From NCBI GenBank assembly GCA_965209065.1, contig OZ242373.1, positions 930,001 to 994,000 of the forward strand: a stretch of DNA of 64,000 nucleotides, read 5' to 3'. Positions 19,027 to 28,470 of the stretch are shown here, piece by piece. The stretch is from CBDBUR01 sp965209065 (GTDB lineage: Bacteria > Pseudomonadota > Alphaproteobacteria > JAPOUT01 > G958296285). Numbering within the stretch: position 1 is the first letter of the stretch; the number at the start of each line of letters is the position of its first letter. Position numbers and translations under genes: made by a program. Below the pieces are notes generated by a model. It searched no databases and was not told the DNA's origin. It was given only the letters and a program-made list of their open reading frames with translations.

Positions 19027-20517
19027 TTAAGGATTATGTTGGTCTTTTTTCCAGCCTAATTGGGGTTTGCGCGCGGCGGCGGTTTCGTCAAAGCGTGAGC
19101 GCGGCGCACGGCGCGGTGCTTGCTTAAAGTGCTCGACCTCGCCTGCTAGCGCTTTCTGCGCGAGACTTCTCATCATCGCGATAAAGTTATCTAGGCTACG
19201 TTTCGATTCACTTTCGGTTGGCTCGACCAGCATCGCGCCCGAAACCACCAGTGGAAAATAAATTGTCATCGGGTGCACGCCTTCATCAATCATTGCTTTG
19301 GCGAAATCAATCACCTCCACGCCTGAGCCTTTGAGGAAGCTATCGTCAAACAAAACTTCGTGCATGCACCTATCGCCATAAGGCACGGAGAAAATATCTT
19401 TTAGCGAAGCGAGAATATAATTCGCATTCAGGACGGCATCTTCCGAAGCTTGGCGAATACCATCACTGCCTTGACTTATCATATAAGCCAGCGCGCGCAC
19501 GAACATTCCCGTTTGCCCGAAGAAAGCCGTCATCCTGCCGCTCGGGGTAAGCCCGAGTGCATGCGCTTGGCTTTCATTTTCAATCACCTTGCCGTCAATA
19601 ATAAGAGGCAGGGGCGCGAAAGGCGCGAGGCGGCTAGAAAAAACAACCGGTCCCGCGCCCGGCCCGCCGCCGCCGTGCGGGGTAGAAAAGGTTTTGTGTA
19701 AATTGATATGCATCGCGTCTATACCCAGCTCGCCGACAAGCACCTTGCCGGCAAGCGCGTTAAAATTAGCGCCATCGCAATAGAAATAGCCGCCCGCTTG
19801 GTGAATGGCTTCGGCGATTTCGATTATCTCCGCTTCAAAGATGCCGCACGTGTTCGGGTTGGTGAGCATAATAGCGGCGAGGTCATCGCCTAACTTCTCT
19901 TTAATTTGCGACAGACGCACCAGCCCCTTGTCGTCAGCGGGGACGGGGTCAATCACATAGCCGGCGAGCGCGGCAGTCGCGGGATTTGTGCCGTGCGCCG
20001 AGTGCGGCACAATCACTCTTTTGCGCGTCTGCCATTCTTGGCGCACTTGAAGCGCTTTGCGCACCGCCATCATACCGCATAGCTCGCCGTGCGCACCGGC
20101 GCGCGGCGAAAGTGCGACCGAAGTCATGCCCGTAAGTTTCGTCAGCCACGTGGCGAGCAGAGCCATCAGCTCCACCGCGCCCTCCACGCTAGACAGGGGC
20201 TGGAGCGGGTGAATGTCAGCAAAACCCTCAAGGCGCGCAATTCTTTCATTCACACGCGGATTATGTTTCATCGTGCACGAGCCAAGCGGAAAAATACCAT
20301 TATCAATGCTGTAATTCTTTTGGCTCAAGCGCACATAGTGCCTCATCATCTCGCCTTCGCTCAAGCCCTGCGGCAGAGCAGGCTCGGCTCTTAACAAACC
20401 CTTTAGCGAAGCGAGGTCTTGTTCTTTGGGCGGGGTTTGGTCGGCATTGCTGCTGCCCTTGTCAAAGAGAAGTTTCTCTTCTTCCGCGACACCATAATTT
20501 TCTTTGAAGAAGCTCAT
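19027..20517 (-). CDS. gcvPB: Glycine dehydrogenase (decarboxylating) subunit 2, GcvPB
   Basis: 496 residues. It is the PLP-carrying half of the two-subunit P-protein, which decarboxylates glycine and loads the aminomethyl group on GcvH lipoyl. The PLP-lysine motif HINLHKTFSTPHGGGGPG is present near residue 275, with PLGSCTMKHNP near 80. Its start overlaps the gcvPA stop by 4 bases. It is last in the gcvT-gcvH-gcvPA-gcvPB operon controlled by the glycine riboswitch at 23.4-23.5 kb. Confidence 0.96.
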   Translation of the reverse strand: MSFFKENYGVAEEEKLLFDKGSSNADQTPPKEQDLASLKGLLRAEPALPQGLSEGEMMRHYVRLSQKNYSIDNGIFPLGSCTMKHNPRVNERIARLEGFADIHPLQPLSSVEGAVELMALLATWLTKLTGMTSVALSPRAGAHGELCGMMAVRKALQVRQEWQTRKRVIVPHSAHGTNPATAALAGYVIDPVPADDKGLVRLSQIKEKLGDDLAAIMLTNPNTCGIFEAEIIEIAEAIHQAGGYFYCDGANFNALAGKVLVGELGIDAMHINLHKTFSTPHGGGGPGAGPVVFSSRLAPFAPLPLIIDGKVIENESQAHALGLTPSGRMTAFFGQTGMFVRALAYMISQGSDGIRQASEDAVLNANYILASLKDIFSVPYGDRCMHEVLFDDSFLKGSGVEVIDFAKAMIDEGVHPMTIYFPLVVSGAMLVEPTESESKRSLDNFIAMMRSLAQKALAGEVEHFKQAPRRAPRSRFDETAAARKPQLGWKKDQHNP

Positions 20518-21857
20518 TCAATTATCTCCGTTAAGGCGTGGGCGAATTTTTCTATATCGTCATCGCTATTCATTTCGGTTGCGGCAACGATAATGTTATT
20601 CGCTTGGCTTTTGTCATCAGGCAGAAGGCGCGCGACCGGCACACCGCCCATAATGTTTTTTTGGAGTAGCTGCTCTATCAGCTCTTCCCCGTGCTGGGGT
20701 GTTTGGATTGTGAATTCGTTAAAGAACCTATTGGTTAGAAGTTCAACGCCATCAATCGCTTGAAGTTTGCCCGCCAAACGTTTCGCTGTCGTGTGGTTCA
20801 GCGCAGCGAGATTTCTCAGCCCCTCGCCCCCGAGCAGGCTTAAATGGCTGCTAAAAGCCAGTGCGCACAGCCCCGCGCTAGTGCAAATATTGCTGGTCGC
20901 CTTTTCGCGCCTGATGTGCTGCTCGCGCGCGGCGAGCGTGAGGACAAAGCCATCGCGCCCTTTGCTATCTTTCGCTTTGCCGCAGAGTCTGCCGGGAATT
21001 TGGCGCACGAATTTCTCTCGCGTGGCAAGCAGCCCAACATAAGGTCCACCAAAATTGAGATTATTGCCAAGCGACTGCCCTTCAGCAACAACAATATCCG
21101 CTCCCATTTCGCCGGCTGAGCGCAGTAGCCCAGTTGAAATTATCTCGGTTATCACAACAACAAGCAAAACGCCTTTAGCGTGGCAAGCCTCCGCGAGCTC
21201 ATCGAGCGCGCGCACTTCGCCGTAAAAATCAGGGTTTTGGACTATCACGCAAGCGAGGCTTGCCTCCGCGATATCGTCCTTAATCTTATCGAGCGCAAGC
21301 GCGGTTTGTGTTATCTCGATGCCTGCGAAGTCGCAAAGCGTGGCAACGGCGGCGGCATAGTGCGGGTGGAGCGTGGTCGCCACCATCACCTTGCTGCGTT
21401 TGGTGATGCGCGCCGCCATCAAGGCGGCTTCGGCGGCGGCGGTTGAGCCGTCATACATCGAGGCATTGGCGACCTCCATTCCGCTGAGCATCGCCACTTG
21501 GCTTTGGAACTCGTATAAAACTTGGAGCGTGCCTTGGGCTATCTCTGGTTGATAGGGCGTGTAGGCGGTTAAAAATTCCGAGCGTTGAATAATGTTATCC
21601 ACGCTTGCCGGCACATAATGATAGTAAGCCCCCGCGCCACAAAAGAAAGGCTGCTTGCCCGCCGCTTGATTGCGGCTTGCCAAGTAAGCCATTTGCCTCA
21701 TCAAAGATAATTCGTTTTGGTGAGGCGGCAAGTCGAGAGGTGGATTGCGCGTTGCTTTTTGAGGAATATCAGCGAACAGGTCTTCCACCGAGCGCACGCC
21801 GATTTTTTCTAGCATTTGCGCGCGCTCATCGTTGGATAGGGGTAAGTAGCGTGTCAT
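20514..21857 (-). CDS. gcvPA: Glycine dehydrogenase (decarboxylating) subunit 1, GcvPA
   Basis: 447 residues, the N-terminal half of a split P-protein. Family motifs include RYLPLSNDERAQML at the start, GAGAYYHYVP, TAYTPYQPEIAQGTLQ, SMYDGSTAAAEA and NFGGPYVGLLAT. Split P-proteins (two genes) are found in many bacteria in place of the single long GcvP. ATGA-type overlaps with gcvH upstream and gcvPB downstream indicate translational coupling and equimolar synthesis. Confidence 0.96.
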   Translation of the reverse strand: MTRYLPLSNDERAQMLEKIGVRSVEDLFADIPQKATRNPPLDLPPHQNELSLMRQMAYLASRNQAAGKQPFFCGAGAYYHYVPASVDNIIQRSEFLTAYTPYQPEIAQGTLQVLYEFQSQVAMLSGMEVANASMYDGSTAAAEAALMAARITKRSKVMVATTLHPHYAAAVATLCDFAGIEITQTALALDKIKDDIAEASLACVIVQNPDFYGEVRALDELAEACHAKGVLLVVVITEIISTGLLRSAGEMGADIVVAEGQSLGNNLNFGGPYVGLLATREKFVRQIPGRLCGKAKDSKGRDGFVLTLAAREQHIRREKATSNICTSAGLCALAFSSHLSLLGGEGLRNLAALNHTTAKRLAGKLQAIDGVELLTNRFFNEFTIQTPQHGEELIEQLLQKNIMGGVPVARLLPDDKSQANNIIVAATEMNSDDDIEKFAHALTEIIE

Positions 21858-22234
21858 GCGCCCTCCTCGATAAGCATTTTTTTATAAGCGGCTTCGTCCA
21901 TTAGGGCTTGGCATTGGGCTTTGTCAAAATTTTTGAGTTTGATAAACCAGCCGCCCTCTTGCGCCGCTTGATTAACCAGCGCGGGGTCATCGCCAAGCTG
22001 CTCATTCACTGCGGCGACCTCGCCCGCGATGGGCGCGTAGATTTCGCTCGCCGCCTTAACGGATTCAACGACAGCGGCTTCATCACCCTGCGCTAGCTTT
22101 TTGTTGAGGTCGGGCAGTTCCACAAAGACAATATCGCCCAGCTGCTCTTGCGCATATTCGGTAATGCCGATGGTCGCGGTGTCTCCTTCTATCTTTATCC
22201 ACTCGTGGTCTTTGGTAAAATATATTTCGCTCAT
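21854..22234 (-). CDS. gcvH: Glycine cleavage system H protein
   Basis: 126 residues. It is the lipoyl-carrier protein of the glycine cleavage complex. The lipoyl-lysine motif is VVESVKAASEIYAP (Lys near residue 62), within the usual GEVAAVNE...L..P.LVN fold. Overlaps of 4 bases with gcvT and gcvPA show tight coupling in the operon. Confidence 0.97.
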   Translation of the reverse strand: MSEIYFTKDHEWIKIEGDTATIGITEYAQEQLGDIVFVELPDLNKKLAQGDEAAVVESVKAASEIYAPIAGEVAAVNEQLGDDPALVNQAAQEGGWFIKLKNFDKAQCQALMDEAAYKKMLIEEGA

Positions 22235-23340
22235 GTTGCCTCCTGTTTGGTGTGATAGTTGTGGGGTCGAAAGGGTAAGGCGGTTATTTCTGTGGCGATT
22301 TTTTTGCCGCGCTGCTCGGCGATAACTTCCGTGCCTGCTTTGGCGAACGGAGTCGCAACATAGCCCATAGCGATAGGGCTTTCTTGCGTGGCGGCGACTC
22401 CGCCCGAAGTGATGACGCCGATTTCTGTGCCGTCTGTGGCAAACAAAAGCGAAGGCTGGCGCAGCGGGCGGTTCTCTTTCACGCGCAAGCCGACACGTTT
22501 GCGCTCTATGCCCTGCGCGCGTTGCGCCTGCAGCCTTTCCGCCCCGATAAAACCGCCCTCCGCCTTGCGCCTTTTAGCAATCGCCCAGCCCAGCCCAGCC
22601 TCAAGCGGCGTGGTCGTTTCGTTGATGTCTTGGCTATAGAGGCAAAGCCCCGCCTCAAGCCTCAAGGTGTCGCGCGCGCCTAGCCCCGCAAGCTTCACGC
22701 GCTCATCGGCAAGTAAGGTTTTGGCAAAGCGCTCAGCATCTTGCGCCGGCACGGAAATTTCATAGCCATCTTCTCCAGTATAGCCCGAGCGTGAAACAAA
22801 AATCTCGCTGCCGTCAATCTTTGTCGCGCTCATAAAAGATAAAGAAGAGAGCGCAGGAAACAAACGCCCCATCACATCTTTAGCACACGGACCTTGAAGT
22901 GCGAGCAAAGCCAGCTGCTCGTGCGGCTCTAGCTTGATGTGCGCTGCCAAATGCTCATAGTCCTTCTGTTTGCACCCAGCATTCACCACAAGATGCCATA
23001 AAGCGTCCTCGCGCTTGGTTATCATCAAGTCGTCAATGATGCCGCCCGCCTCATTGAGCAGAAAGCTATAACGCACCTGCCCCGTTTTCATTCCAAGCAA
23101 GTCCGCGGGAAAAATTTTTTCTAACGCCTGTGCGCTGGCGTGCGCGCTCGCCTGCCCCATGTGAGAAACATCAAACAAGCTCGCACTGCTGCGCGTATGC
23201 TGGTGCTCGGCTAAAATGCCGTTAGCATATTGAACGGGCAGCGCGAAGCCCGCAAAATTGACAAAGCGACCCCCTGCTGCTTTATGCAAAGCATAAAGGG
23301 GTGTGCTTTTACCTTCACTTTTTTCTCCTGCTTGTGCCAA
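22231..23340 (-). CDS. gcvT: Glycine cleavage system T protein (aminomethyltransferase)
   Basis: 369 residues. It transfers the methylene group from aminomethyl-lipoyl-GcvH to tetrahydrofolate, releasing ammonia. Landmarks are LFDVSHMGQ, GYTGEDGYEI and LGARDTLRLEAGL. The start is TTG at 23340: a strong GGAGG lies 7 bases upstream (minus strand) and no in-frame ATG fits the family N-terminus. It is the first gene after the tandem glycine riboswitch. Confidence 0.95.
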   Translation of the reverse strand: MAQAGEKSEGKSTPLYALHKAAGGRFVNFAGFALPVQYANGILAEHQHTRSSASLFDVSHMGQASAHASAQALEKIFPADLLGMKTGQVRYSFLLNEAGGIIDDLMITKREDALWHLVVNAGCKQKDYEHLAAHIKLEPHEQLALLALQGPCAKDVMGRLFPALSSLSFMSATKIDGSEIFVSRSGYTGEDGYEISVPAQDAERFAKTLLADERVKLAGLGARDTLRLEAGLCLYSQDINETTTPLEAGLGWAIAKRRKAEGGFIGAERLQAQRAQGIERKRVGLRVKENRPLRQPSLLFATDGTEIGVITSGGVAATQESPIAMGYVATPFAKAGTEVIAEQRGKKIATEITALPFRPHNYHTKQEAT

Positions 23341-23360
23341 AGCAAAACCTCCGGTTCTTG

Positions 23361-23537
23361 CCCCCTCTGTCGGTTTGCCTGAGAGATTTGATGATGTGCG
23401 GACACACCACTTGCCCCCTTCGGCGAGGCGCGAGCCTCTTTCCAGAGCTTTGCTTTATCCTAGCGGTCCCTTTTACCTGAGAGTTTTCGAGGCGATTGCT
23501 CCTTCGGCGTTGAGCGAACTCAATCTCTTCCGCTAGT
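23361..23537 (-). promoter_or_regulatory. Tandem (two-aptamer) glycine riboswitch
   Basis: On the minus strand, two copies of the glycine aptamer core are visible: GCGGAAGAG...CGCCGAAGGAGCAA...AACTCTCAGGTAAAAGG, then CTCTGGAAAGAG...CGCCGAAGGGGGCAA...ATCTCTCAGGCAAAC. The second aptamer ends about 14 bases before the gcvT Shine-Dalgarno GGAGG. By knowledge of the family, glycine binding turns on expression of the cleavage operon. Confidence 0.97.
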
Positions 23538-23550
23538 CTTGGCTAAAGCG

Positions 23551-23579
23551 ATTCTAGCGCAAAGCAGATTCTTTTACAA
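23551..23579 (-). promoter_or_regulatory. Promoter of the gcv operon
   Basis: Minus strand TTGTAA (23574-23579), a 17-bp spacer, and TAGAAT (23551-23556) directly upstream of the glycine riboswitch. The predicted transcription start is near 23544, a few bases before the first aptamer stem. Confidence 0.65.
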
Positions 23580-23580
23580 A

Positions 23581-24057
23581 TTATTTTTTTGGCAAGAAGC
23601 CGACCAAAATAAGATGATTCGCCGCTTGCTTGGCGAGCTTGCGCGGAATATCAAAGCGCACGGTCTGCTTGCGCCATCTGTTTCGGGCGGGCGTTAGCTC
23701 AAAGACCTCGCGCGCGATAGAGCGCCTATTCTTATTCCCATCACGGCGGCGCACAATTTCAGCAAAAATCCGCACAGGTTCATTAGAAGAATCAGATTGG
23801 CGCGAACGAACATTCACGCCGAGCTCTACGCCGACACCATTTACAGCAAAAGAGCGCTGCCCTATCTCACCGCTCCAGCTGACATCGCAAGCGACCTGCA
23901 GCTTGGCGAGTTCCACCTCCCGCCCGCCTTCGCGTAGCACCTCGCTGCCCTTCACCACAAGAGCTTGCGGGCAATACCTGCCTTCCAAATAGCTACTCAC
24001 GCCCGCCGTCTCGCAAGCCGCGAGCGCGAAAAACAAAAACAACACATAAATCTTCAT
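23581..24057 (-). CDS. Hypothetical small lipoprotein
   Basis: 158 residues with a short signal peptide and a lipobox (FALAAC, Cys near residue 15). The mature part is mostly beta-rich and basic, with two Cys (YCPQ and VACD). I do not recognise a family. It sits between the gcv promoter and ispH and is divergent from ispH; the start codons are only 13 bases apart, so the promoters overlap. Confidence 0.65.
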   Translation of the reverse strand: MKIYVLFLFFALAACETAGVSSYLEGRYCPQALVVKGSEVLREGGREVELAKLQVACDVSWSGEIGQRSFAVNGVGVELGVNVRSRQSDSSNEPVRIFAEIVRRRDGNKNRRSIAREVFELTPARNRWRKQTVRFDIPRKLAKQAANHLILVGFLPKK

Positions 24058-24070
24058 CTATAATCCACCT

Positions 24071-25078
24071 ATGGTGTCGAGCATAACACAAACCAAACCG
24101 AAAATGACTTTACTCTTGGCTTCGCCGAGGGGGTTTTGCGCGGGCGTGGCGCGGGCAGTGAATATCGTGGAGGCGGCACTTGCCAAGTGGGGCGCGCCGA
24201 TTTTCGTGCGCCACCAGATTGTTCATAATCAGGCGGTCGTTAGCAGGCTGGCGAAGCTGGGCGCGGTTTTTGTCGAAAGCCTTGATGAAGTCCCCGATGA
24301 TGTTTCCAATAAACTTTCAGATGGTGGACATAGAGTGATTTTTTCCGCGCACGGCGTGCCGCCTTCCATTATCGCTGAGGCGAAAGCGCGCGGGTTTTTC
24401 GTGTTAGATGCCACCTGTCCGCTGGTGTCTAAAGTTCATGCGGAAGTCAAGCGTCATCAAGCGCAAGGGAGGCATGTTTTTCTTATCGGGCACCGCGCCC
24501 ACCCTGAGATTATCGGCACGATAGGGCACTTGAAAAAAGACGGCTGGAGCTTAATTGAAACTATTGATGATGCCAAAAACATTAGCCTTCCTGCCAATGT
24601 AAAGACTACCGCTTATGCCACGCAAACCACACTTTCGGTAAGCGAAACGGCAGATATTATTGCAGTGCTAAAGAGTCGTTTTCCTACGATTGCTACGCCA
24701 AACGGCGCGGACATTTGCTACGCTACGACCAACCGACAGCAAGCCGTAAAGGAGCTTGCCCCTTTCTGCGATAGCTTTTTTATTTTGGGCGCGGATAATT
24801 CTTCTAATGCGAAGCGGCTTGTCGAGACTGCGCGAAAATTCGGGGCGAAGCACTCTTGCTTAATCGCCAGTGCCGCCGATATTGACTGGCAAGCCGCTAT
24901 CAAATGCAAATCTGGCAAGCCTCATCGCGTGTGGGGGTTGAGCGCCGGCGCTTCAACGCCCGACTTCTTAGTCAAAACCTTTATAGAAGAAGCAAGGGCG
25001 CGTTTTACGCTTGAAATGAAAACGCCATCTTCTATTGAGGAGAATGTCGTTTTTAGAATGCCCGCCGAGCTACGCTAA
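24071..25078 (+). CDS. ispH: 4-Hydroxy-3-methylbut-2-enyl diphosphate reductase IspH
   Basis: 335 residues. It is the last enzyme of the MEP isoprenoid pathway, an iron-sulfur reductase making IPP and DMAPP. The three cluster cysteines are in RGFCAGV, DATCPLV and NGADICYATTNRQ; FSAHGVPPSI and HPEIIGTIG are also diagnostic. A perfect -10 hexamer TATAAT (24059-24064) ends six bases before the ATG, so the mRNA may be leaderless; the internal Met 12 (ATG at 24104) is an alternative start. The stop overlaps the next start by one base. Confidence 0.96.
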   Translation: MVSSITQTKPKMTLLLASPRGFCAGVARAVNIVEAALAKWGAPIFVRHQIVHNQAVVSRLAKLGAVFVESLDEVPDDVSNKLSDGGHRVIFSAHGVPPSIIAEAKARGFFVLDATCPLVSKVHAEVKRHQAQGRHVFLIGHRAHPEIIGTIGHLKKDGWSLIETIDDAKNISLPANVKTTAYATQTTLSVSETADIIAVLKSRFPTIATPNGADICYATTNRQQAVKELAPFCDSFFILGADNSSNAKRLVETARKFGAKHSCLIASAADIDWQAAIKCKSGKPHRVWGLSAGASTPDFLVKTFIEEARARFTLEMKTPSSIEENVVFRMPAELR

Positions 25079-26028
25079 TGGCGGTTTGGACACAGGTTAG
25101 CAATCAGGCACTAGACGCCTTCCTGCAAAACTATTCTTTGGGGAGGGTTCTAGCTTTCAAGGCTATCGCCGAGGGCGTGGAGAACTCTAACTACTTCTTA
25201 CAAACCGAAACCGGCGATTTCATTTTAACGCTTTATGAAAAGCGCGTAGCAGAAAAAGATTTGCCCTTCTTTTTAGGTTTGATGAATCATTTGAAGGCAC
25301 AAGGGCTTTCGGTGGCGACCGCCTTACAGCGCACCGACGGCAAGCTCTATGGACAGCTTGCCAACCGCCCGGCTGCGGTAATTTCTTTTCTGCGCGGTCG
25401 GTGGGTGAGTGAGCCTAGCCTCGCCCATTGTCGTTTGTTTGGCGAGGTGCTCGCGCGCTTACACGAGAAGGCAAGCACCTTCAACCAAACGCGCGAAAAC
25501 AAAATGGGCGCGCCCTATTGGCAAGGTCTCTTGGATAATTGCCTTGGCATAGAAAGCAACCTCAAAGACATAATACAAAAAGAGATAACCGCCTTGCATA
25601 AGCAGTGGGAACATTTGCCTACTGGCAGTCTGCCGCGCGGCATTATTCACGGCGATTGCTTCCCCGACAATGTTTTATTTGATGGCGACAAAATTAGCGT
25701 CATTGATTTTTATTTCGCGTGCGAGGAATTTCTAGCACTTGACATCGCCATTTGCCTCAACGCGTGGAGCTGGCAGGGCAATCGGTGGCATAGGGATAGG
25801 GCGGCGGCACTTCTTGCGGGATATAGCGCGGCGCGCGCGCCAACCCCCGACGAGCTTGCTTGCTTGCCTTTGCTCTGTCGCGCCTCTGCTTTGCGTTTTT
25901 TGCTAACGCGCCTTGCCGACAAGCTGCAGTTTGAGAAGCTCCCCTCTGCTGCTGTTGTGCCTAAAGACCCGAAGGAATATCTTGCCTTGCTCGCCTTTCA
26001 TCAGGCTGGAGGGAAGCTCTATGATTGA
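25078..26028 (+). CDS. thrB: Homoserine kinase ThrB (aminoglycoside phosphotransferase-like type)
   Basis: 316 residues. It phosphorylates homoserine in threonine synthesis; threonine synthase (thrC) is at 31.2-32.6 kb. It has the APH-like kinase fold: GVENSNYFLQT, the Brenner motif IIHGDCFPDNVLF and the metal motif VIDFYFA. The ispH-thrB-rnhA order is common in Alphaproteobacteria, which supports the call. It starts within the ispH stop (ATGG after TAATG) and its end overlaps rnhA. Confidence 0.93.
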   Translation: MAVWTQVSNQALDAFLQNYSLGRVLAFKAIAEGVENSNYFLQTETGDFILTLYEKRVAEKDLPFFLGLMNHLKAQGLSVATALQRTDGKLYGQLANRPAAVISFLRGRWVSEPSLAHCRLFGEVLARLHEKASTFNQTRENKMGAPYWQGLLDNCLGIESNLKDIIQKEITALHKQWEHLPTGSLPRGIIHGDCFPDNVLFDGDKISVIDFYFACEEFLALDIAICLNAWSWQGNRWHRDRAAALLAGYSAARAPTPDELACLPLLCRASALRFLLTRLADKLQFEKLPSAAVVPKDPKEYLALLAFHQAGGKLYD

Positions 26029-26452
26029 GATTTGGACAGATGGCGCATGTTCGGGTAACCCCGGTCTCGGCGGCTGGGGTGCGGTTATTGTCTCACCCGA
26101 AGGCGAGCGCACGCTAAGCGGCTTTGCGCCCGAAACCACCAACAACCGAATGGAACTCATCGCCGCCATCAAGGCTTTAGAAACATGCGATGAGGATAAG
26201 CCAATAAAACTTTGGACAGATTCTAAATATGTCAAGGACGGCATCACGCAATGGATAGCGAAGTGGCGCACGAACCAATGGCGCACGGCGGCAAGAAAGC
26301 CGGTTAAAAATAAAGATTTATGGCAAAAACTATCCGCGCTCAACGAAAGGCTATCGATTGAATGGTGCTGGATTAAAGGACATAGCGGCGATAGAAACAA
26401 TGAGCGCGCCGATGAGCTCGCCCGCGCGGCGATAGAAAACCACCTTGCTTAA
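26021..26452 (+). CDS. rnhA: Ribonuclease HI
   Basis: 143 residues from the ATG at 26021, overlapping the thrB end by 8 bases and preceded by GGAGGG (26008-26013). It degrades the RNA strand of RNA-DNA hybrids. The catalytic residues are in WTDGACSGNPG (Asp), NRMELIAA (Glu), WTDSKY (Asp) and GDRNNERADELA (Asp). Length and motifs match family type 1 RNase H. Confidence 0.96.
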   Translation: MIEIWTDGACSGNPGLGGWGAVIVSPEGERTLSGFAPETTNNRMELIAAIKALETCDEDKPIKLWTDSKYVKDGITQWIAKWRTNQWRTAARKPVKNKDLWQKLSALNERLSIEWCWIKGHSGDRNNERADELARAAIENHLA

Positions 26453-28470
26453 AACTTAAACACAAAACCAAATTTAAGCTGGTGAATTAATTTACTATCA
26501 GCATCTGCATACAAGTCAGGATTCCATTGAAAATGATAGCCGGTATCAAGGACAAGTCCTTCAAACACTTCGGTGCGAATCCCAAACCCTGCTGAAACCG
26601 CATAAGATAAAGTCGCCTCATCAATACGGCGTTCGACACTATGCGAGCGTGTTAAACTATTCAAGGCGGTTTCTATATCGTCTCCAATGCTAGATGATAG
26701 ATCTAAGTCTCTAACAATGCTATCGGCTATGGTGCTTAAATCAACGCCTCGTAAATCTAAACTGGCACTACGGGTTATCAGTCCCTTGTCTATTTTCGTC
26801 CAGACGAAGCCCGCGCCGCCGCCGCCATAAGCCGAAATCCAATTCGTTATAGGATAATTGCCATAGATATTGAAAAAACTTCCCACCGATAAAAAAGTGC
26901 CGCCCGCTGACGTGGTCGTGGCAGGTGTTATCGCAACATTTTCAAGCGCAGAGGCAAGTGCTCTATTAATTGCTATTGCATCATCGTCTCCGATGGTTTC
27001 TAACCTAGCGAGTCCCGCCTCATCGATTCTTATTTCCTCTTCGGTTCTGCCGTTTAGAAATTTATCGAATATATCCGTTTGCGCTTGAGCTAAAGCGCAG
27101 CTCTCATCACCATTGCAATCGCCGTCTAGGGCGTCTCGATATTCGGCACTATCATCTAGCCAGTCGTTATACTTGGTCGTTAAGCCTGTCGTATGCTCTG
27201 AGGTAATCGCCTGAACAGCACAACTCACTCTCTCGTCCTCATCTTCTATCTCGGCGCAATCACCATCGGTATAGGCTTCTTGCGTTTCCACATGCTCTCT
27301 TATCGCATTGGAGGAAGCGGTCTGCGCGTCTGCTAACCTTGTGTCGCCGCGCATGAGAATGAGTCGCTCTGCCTCAACGCGCTGGCAGCTTGCTTTACCA
27401 CCTTCATTGGTAATATCAGCACAAACCGAGCCTTCCGTGCCAGCGGTATCATATTCAGGAGAATCTACGAGAAAAGCTATTTTATCGTTTGCTTGGTCTA
27501 GAGCCGTTTGCCCTTCCATACGAATGATGTCCTCTATGCGCTCGCGTGCGCGCTCTTCGGCACAGGAGGTGAAGCAGCGTTCGTTATTTTTATCAATCTC
27601 GGCTTTGATGTTATCCAATGTGGCTTGATAATCACTATGGGCTTCGATGAATTGATTATAGGTCCCCTCGCGCAAAAGAGGGTTTTGCTCCCTTTGGGTG
27701 CGGAGCAAATCGATAGCCTCCTCTGATTCACAATCAGCGCCACAATTATCCACGCTGAAAGCGCGAATCTTGGCTCTATCGCTTTCAAAATTAGCGCTCA
27801 CCTGCTGAATAAGAAACTGATTTTCCACTCTATTTTCTATGAGCGTTCTATTGCCCGCCTCATCTATTGTGATGGCGGCGCGTGCGGCGGTTAGCGCGCA
27901 GCTCCTATCGCAATCAACCGAGAAGTAATTGCCAAATTCGTTGCTATTGAGAATGAAGTCATCTTGGAGTTCGCTAACAATCGGTATGCGCGATGCGCAA
28001 TAGATGCTTATCACATTATCCTCGCATGTTTGTGAGGATAAAGGTGCGCTGAGCGGGGTTCCGCTGTTTATGGTTTGGCTCTCACGGGTTTGATACTTGA
28101 AAAAACTTGTTAGGAGGTTGTCGAATTGATTTCGTTGACCGACATCGCTACTGCTTTTGAAGTCAGCGCTGGTGAAATTGATGCCGAGCTGCAAAAACAG
28201 ATAGTCATTAAAACGCCAGCCAAATGCTGCGCCGATGTAGCGCGGTTGATCATAATTGACCTTAATCGCTGGATGTAAAATGCCGCGTTGCTTAAAAACA
28301 GGATTTTCTAAAAAAGCAGGTCCGACCTCTAGCGTGAGTTCGAAGTCGTCATTGAGCAAGCGAAAGTCAATTTCATCTTCCCCCTGCGCGAACGCGGTGG
28401 CAGAAAAAAGTAAGAGTAATAGGAAAAGTGTTAAAAACTTATAGTTGCGCAAGAATAGTCTCCGCGCCAC
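26449..28470 (-). CDS. Outer-membrane beta-barrel-like protein with Cys-pair-rich insert
   Basis: 673 residues with a Sec signal peptide (cleavage after SATAFA). The first 130 or so and last 170 or so residues have alternating beta strands (YIGAAFGWRFNDYLFLQLGIN; LSYAVSAGFGIRTEVFEG; final LKFGFVFKF), typical of a small barrel. Between them lies about 370 residues of acidic helical sequence with closely spaced Cys pairs in repeats of about 40-60 residues (DCDRSC, NCGADC, CFTSC, VCAD...SC, DCAE...SC, DCNGDESC). I know of no named family with this layout. It is convergent on rnhA. Confidence 0.7.
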   Translation of the reverse strand: MARRLFLRNYKFLTLFLLLLLFSATAFAQGEDEIDFRLLNDDFELTLEVGPAFLENPVFKQRGILHPAIKVNYDQPRYIGAAFGWRFNDYLFLQLGINFTSADFKSSSDVGQRNQFDNLLTSFFKYQTRESQTINSGTPLSAPLSSQTCEDNVISIYCASRIPIVSELQDDFILNSNEFGNYFSVDCDRSCALTAARAAITIDEAGNRTLIENRVENQFLIQQVSANFESDRAKIRAFSVDNCGADCESEEAIDLLRTQREQNPLLREGTYNQFIEAHSDYQATLDNIKAEIDKNNERCFTSCAEERARERIEDIIRMEGQTALDQANDKIAFLVDSPEYDTAGTEGSVCADITNEGGKASCQRVEAERLILMRGDTRLADAQTASSNAIREHVETQEAYTDGDCAEIEDEDERVSCAVQAITSEHTTGLTTKYNDWLDDSAEYRDALDGDCNGDESCALAQAQTDIFDKFLNGRTEEEIRIDEAGLARLETIGDDDAIAINRALASALENVAITPATTTSAGGTFLSVGSFFNIYGNYPITNWISAYGGGGAGFVWTKIDKGLITRSASLDLRGVDLSTIADSIVRDLDLSSSIGDDIETALNSLTRSHSVERRIDEATLSYAVSAGFGIRTEVFEGLVLDTGYHFQWNPDLYADADSKLIHQLKFGFVFKF

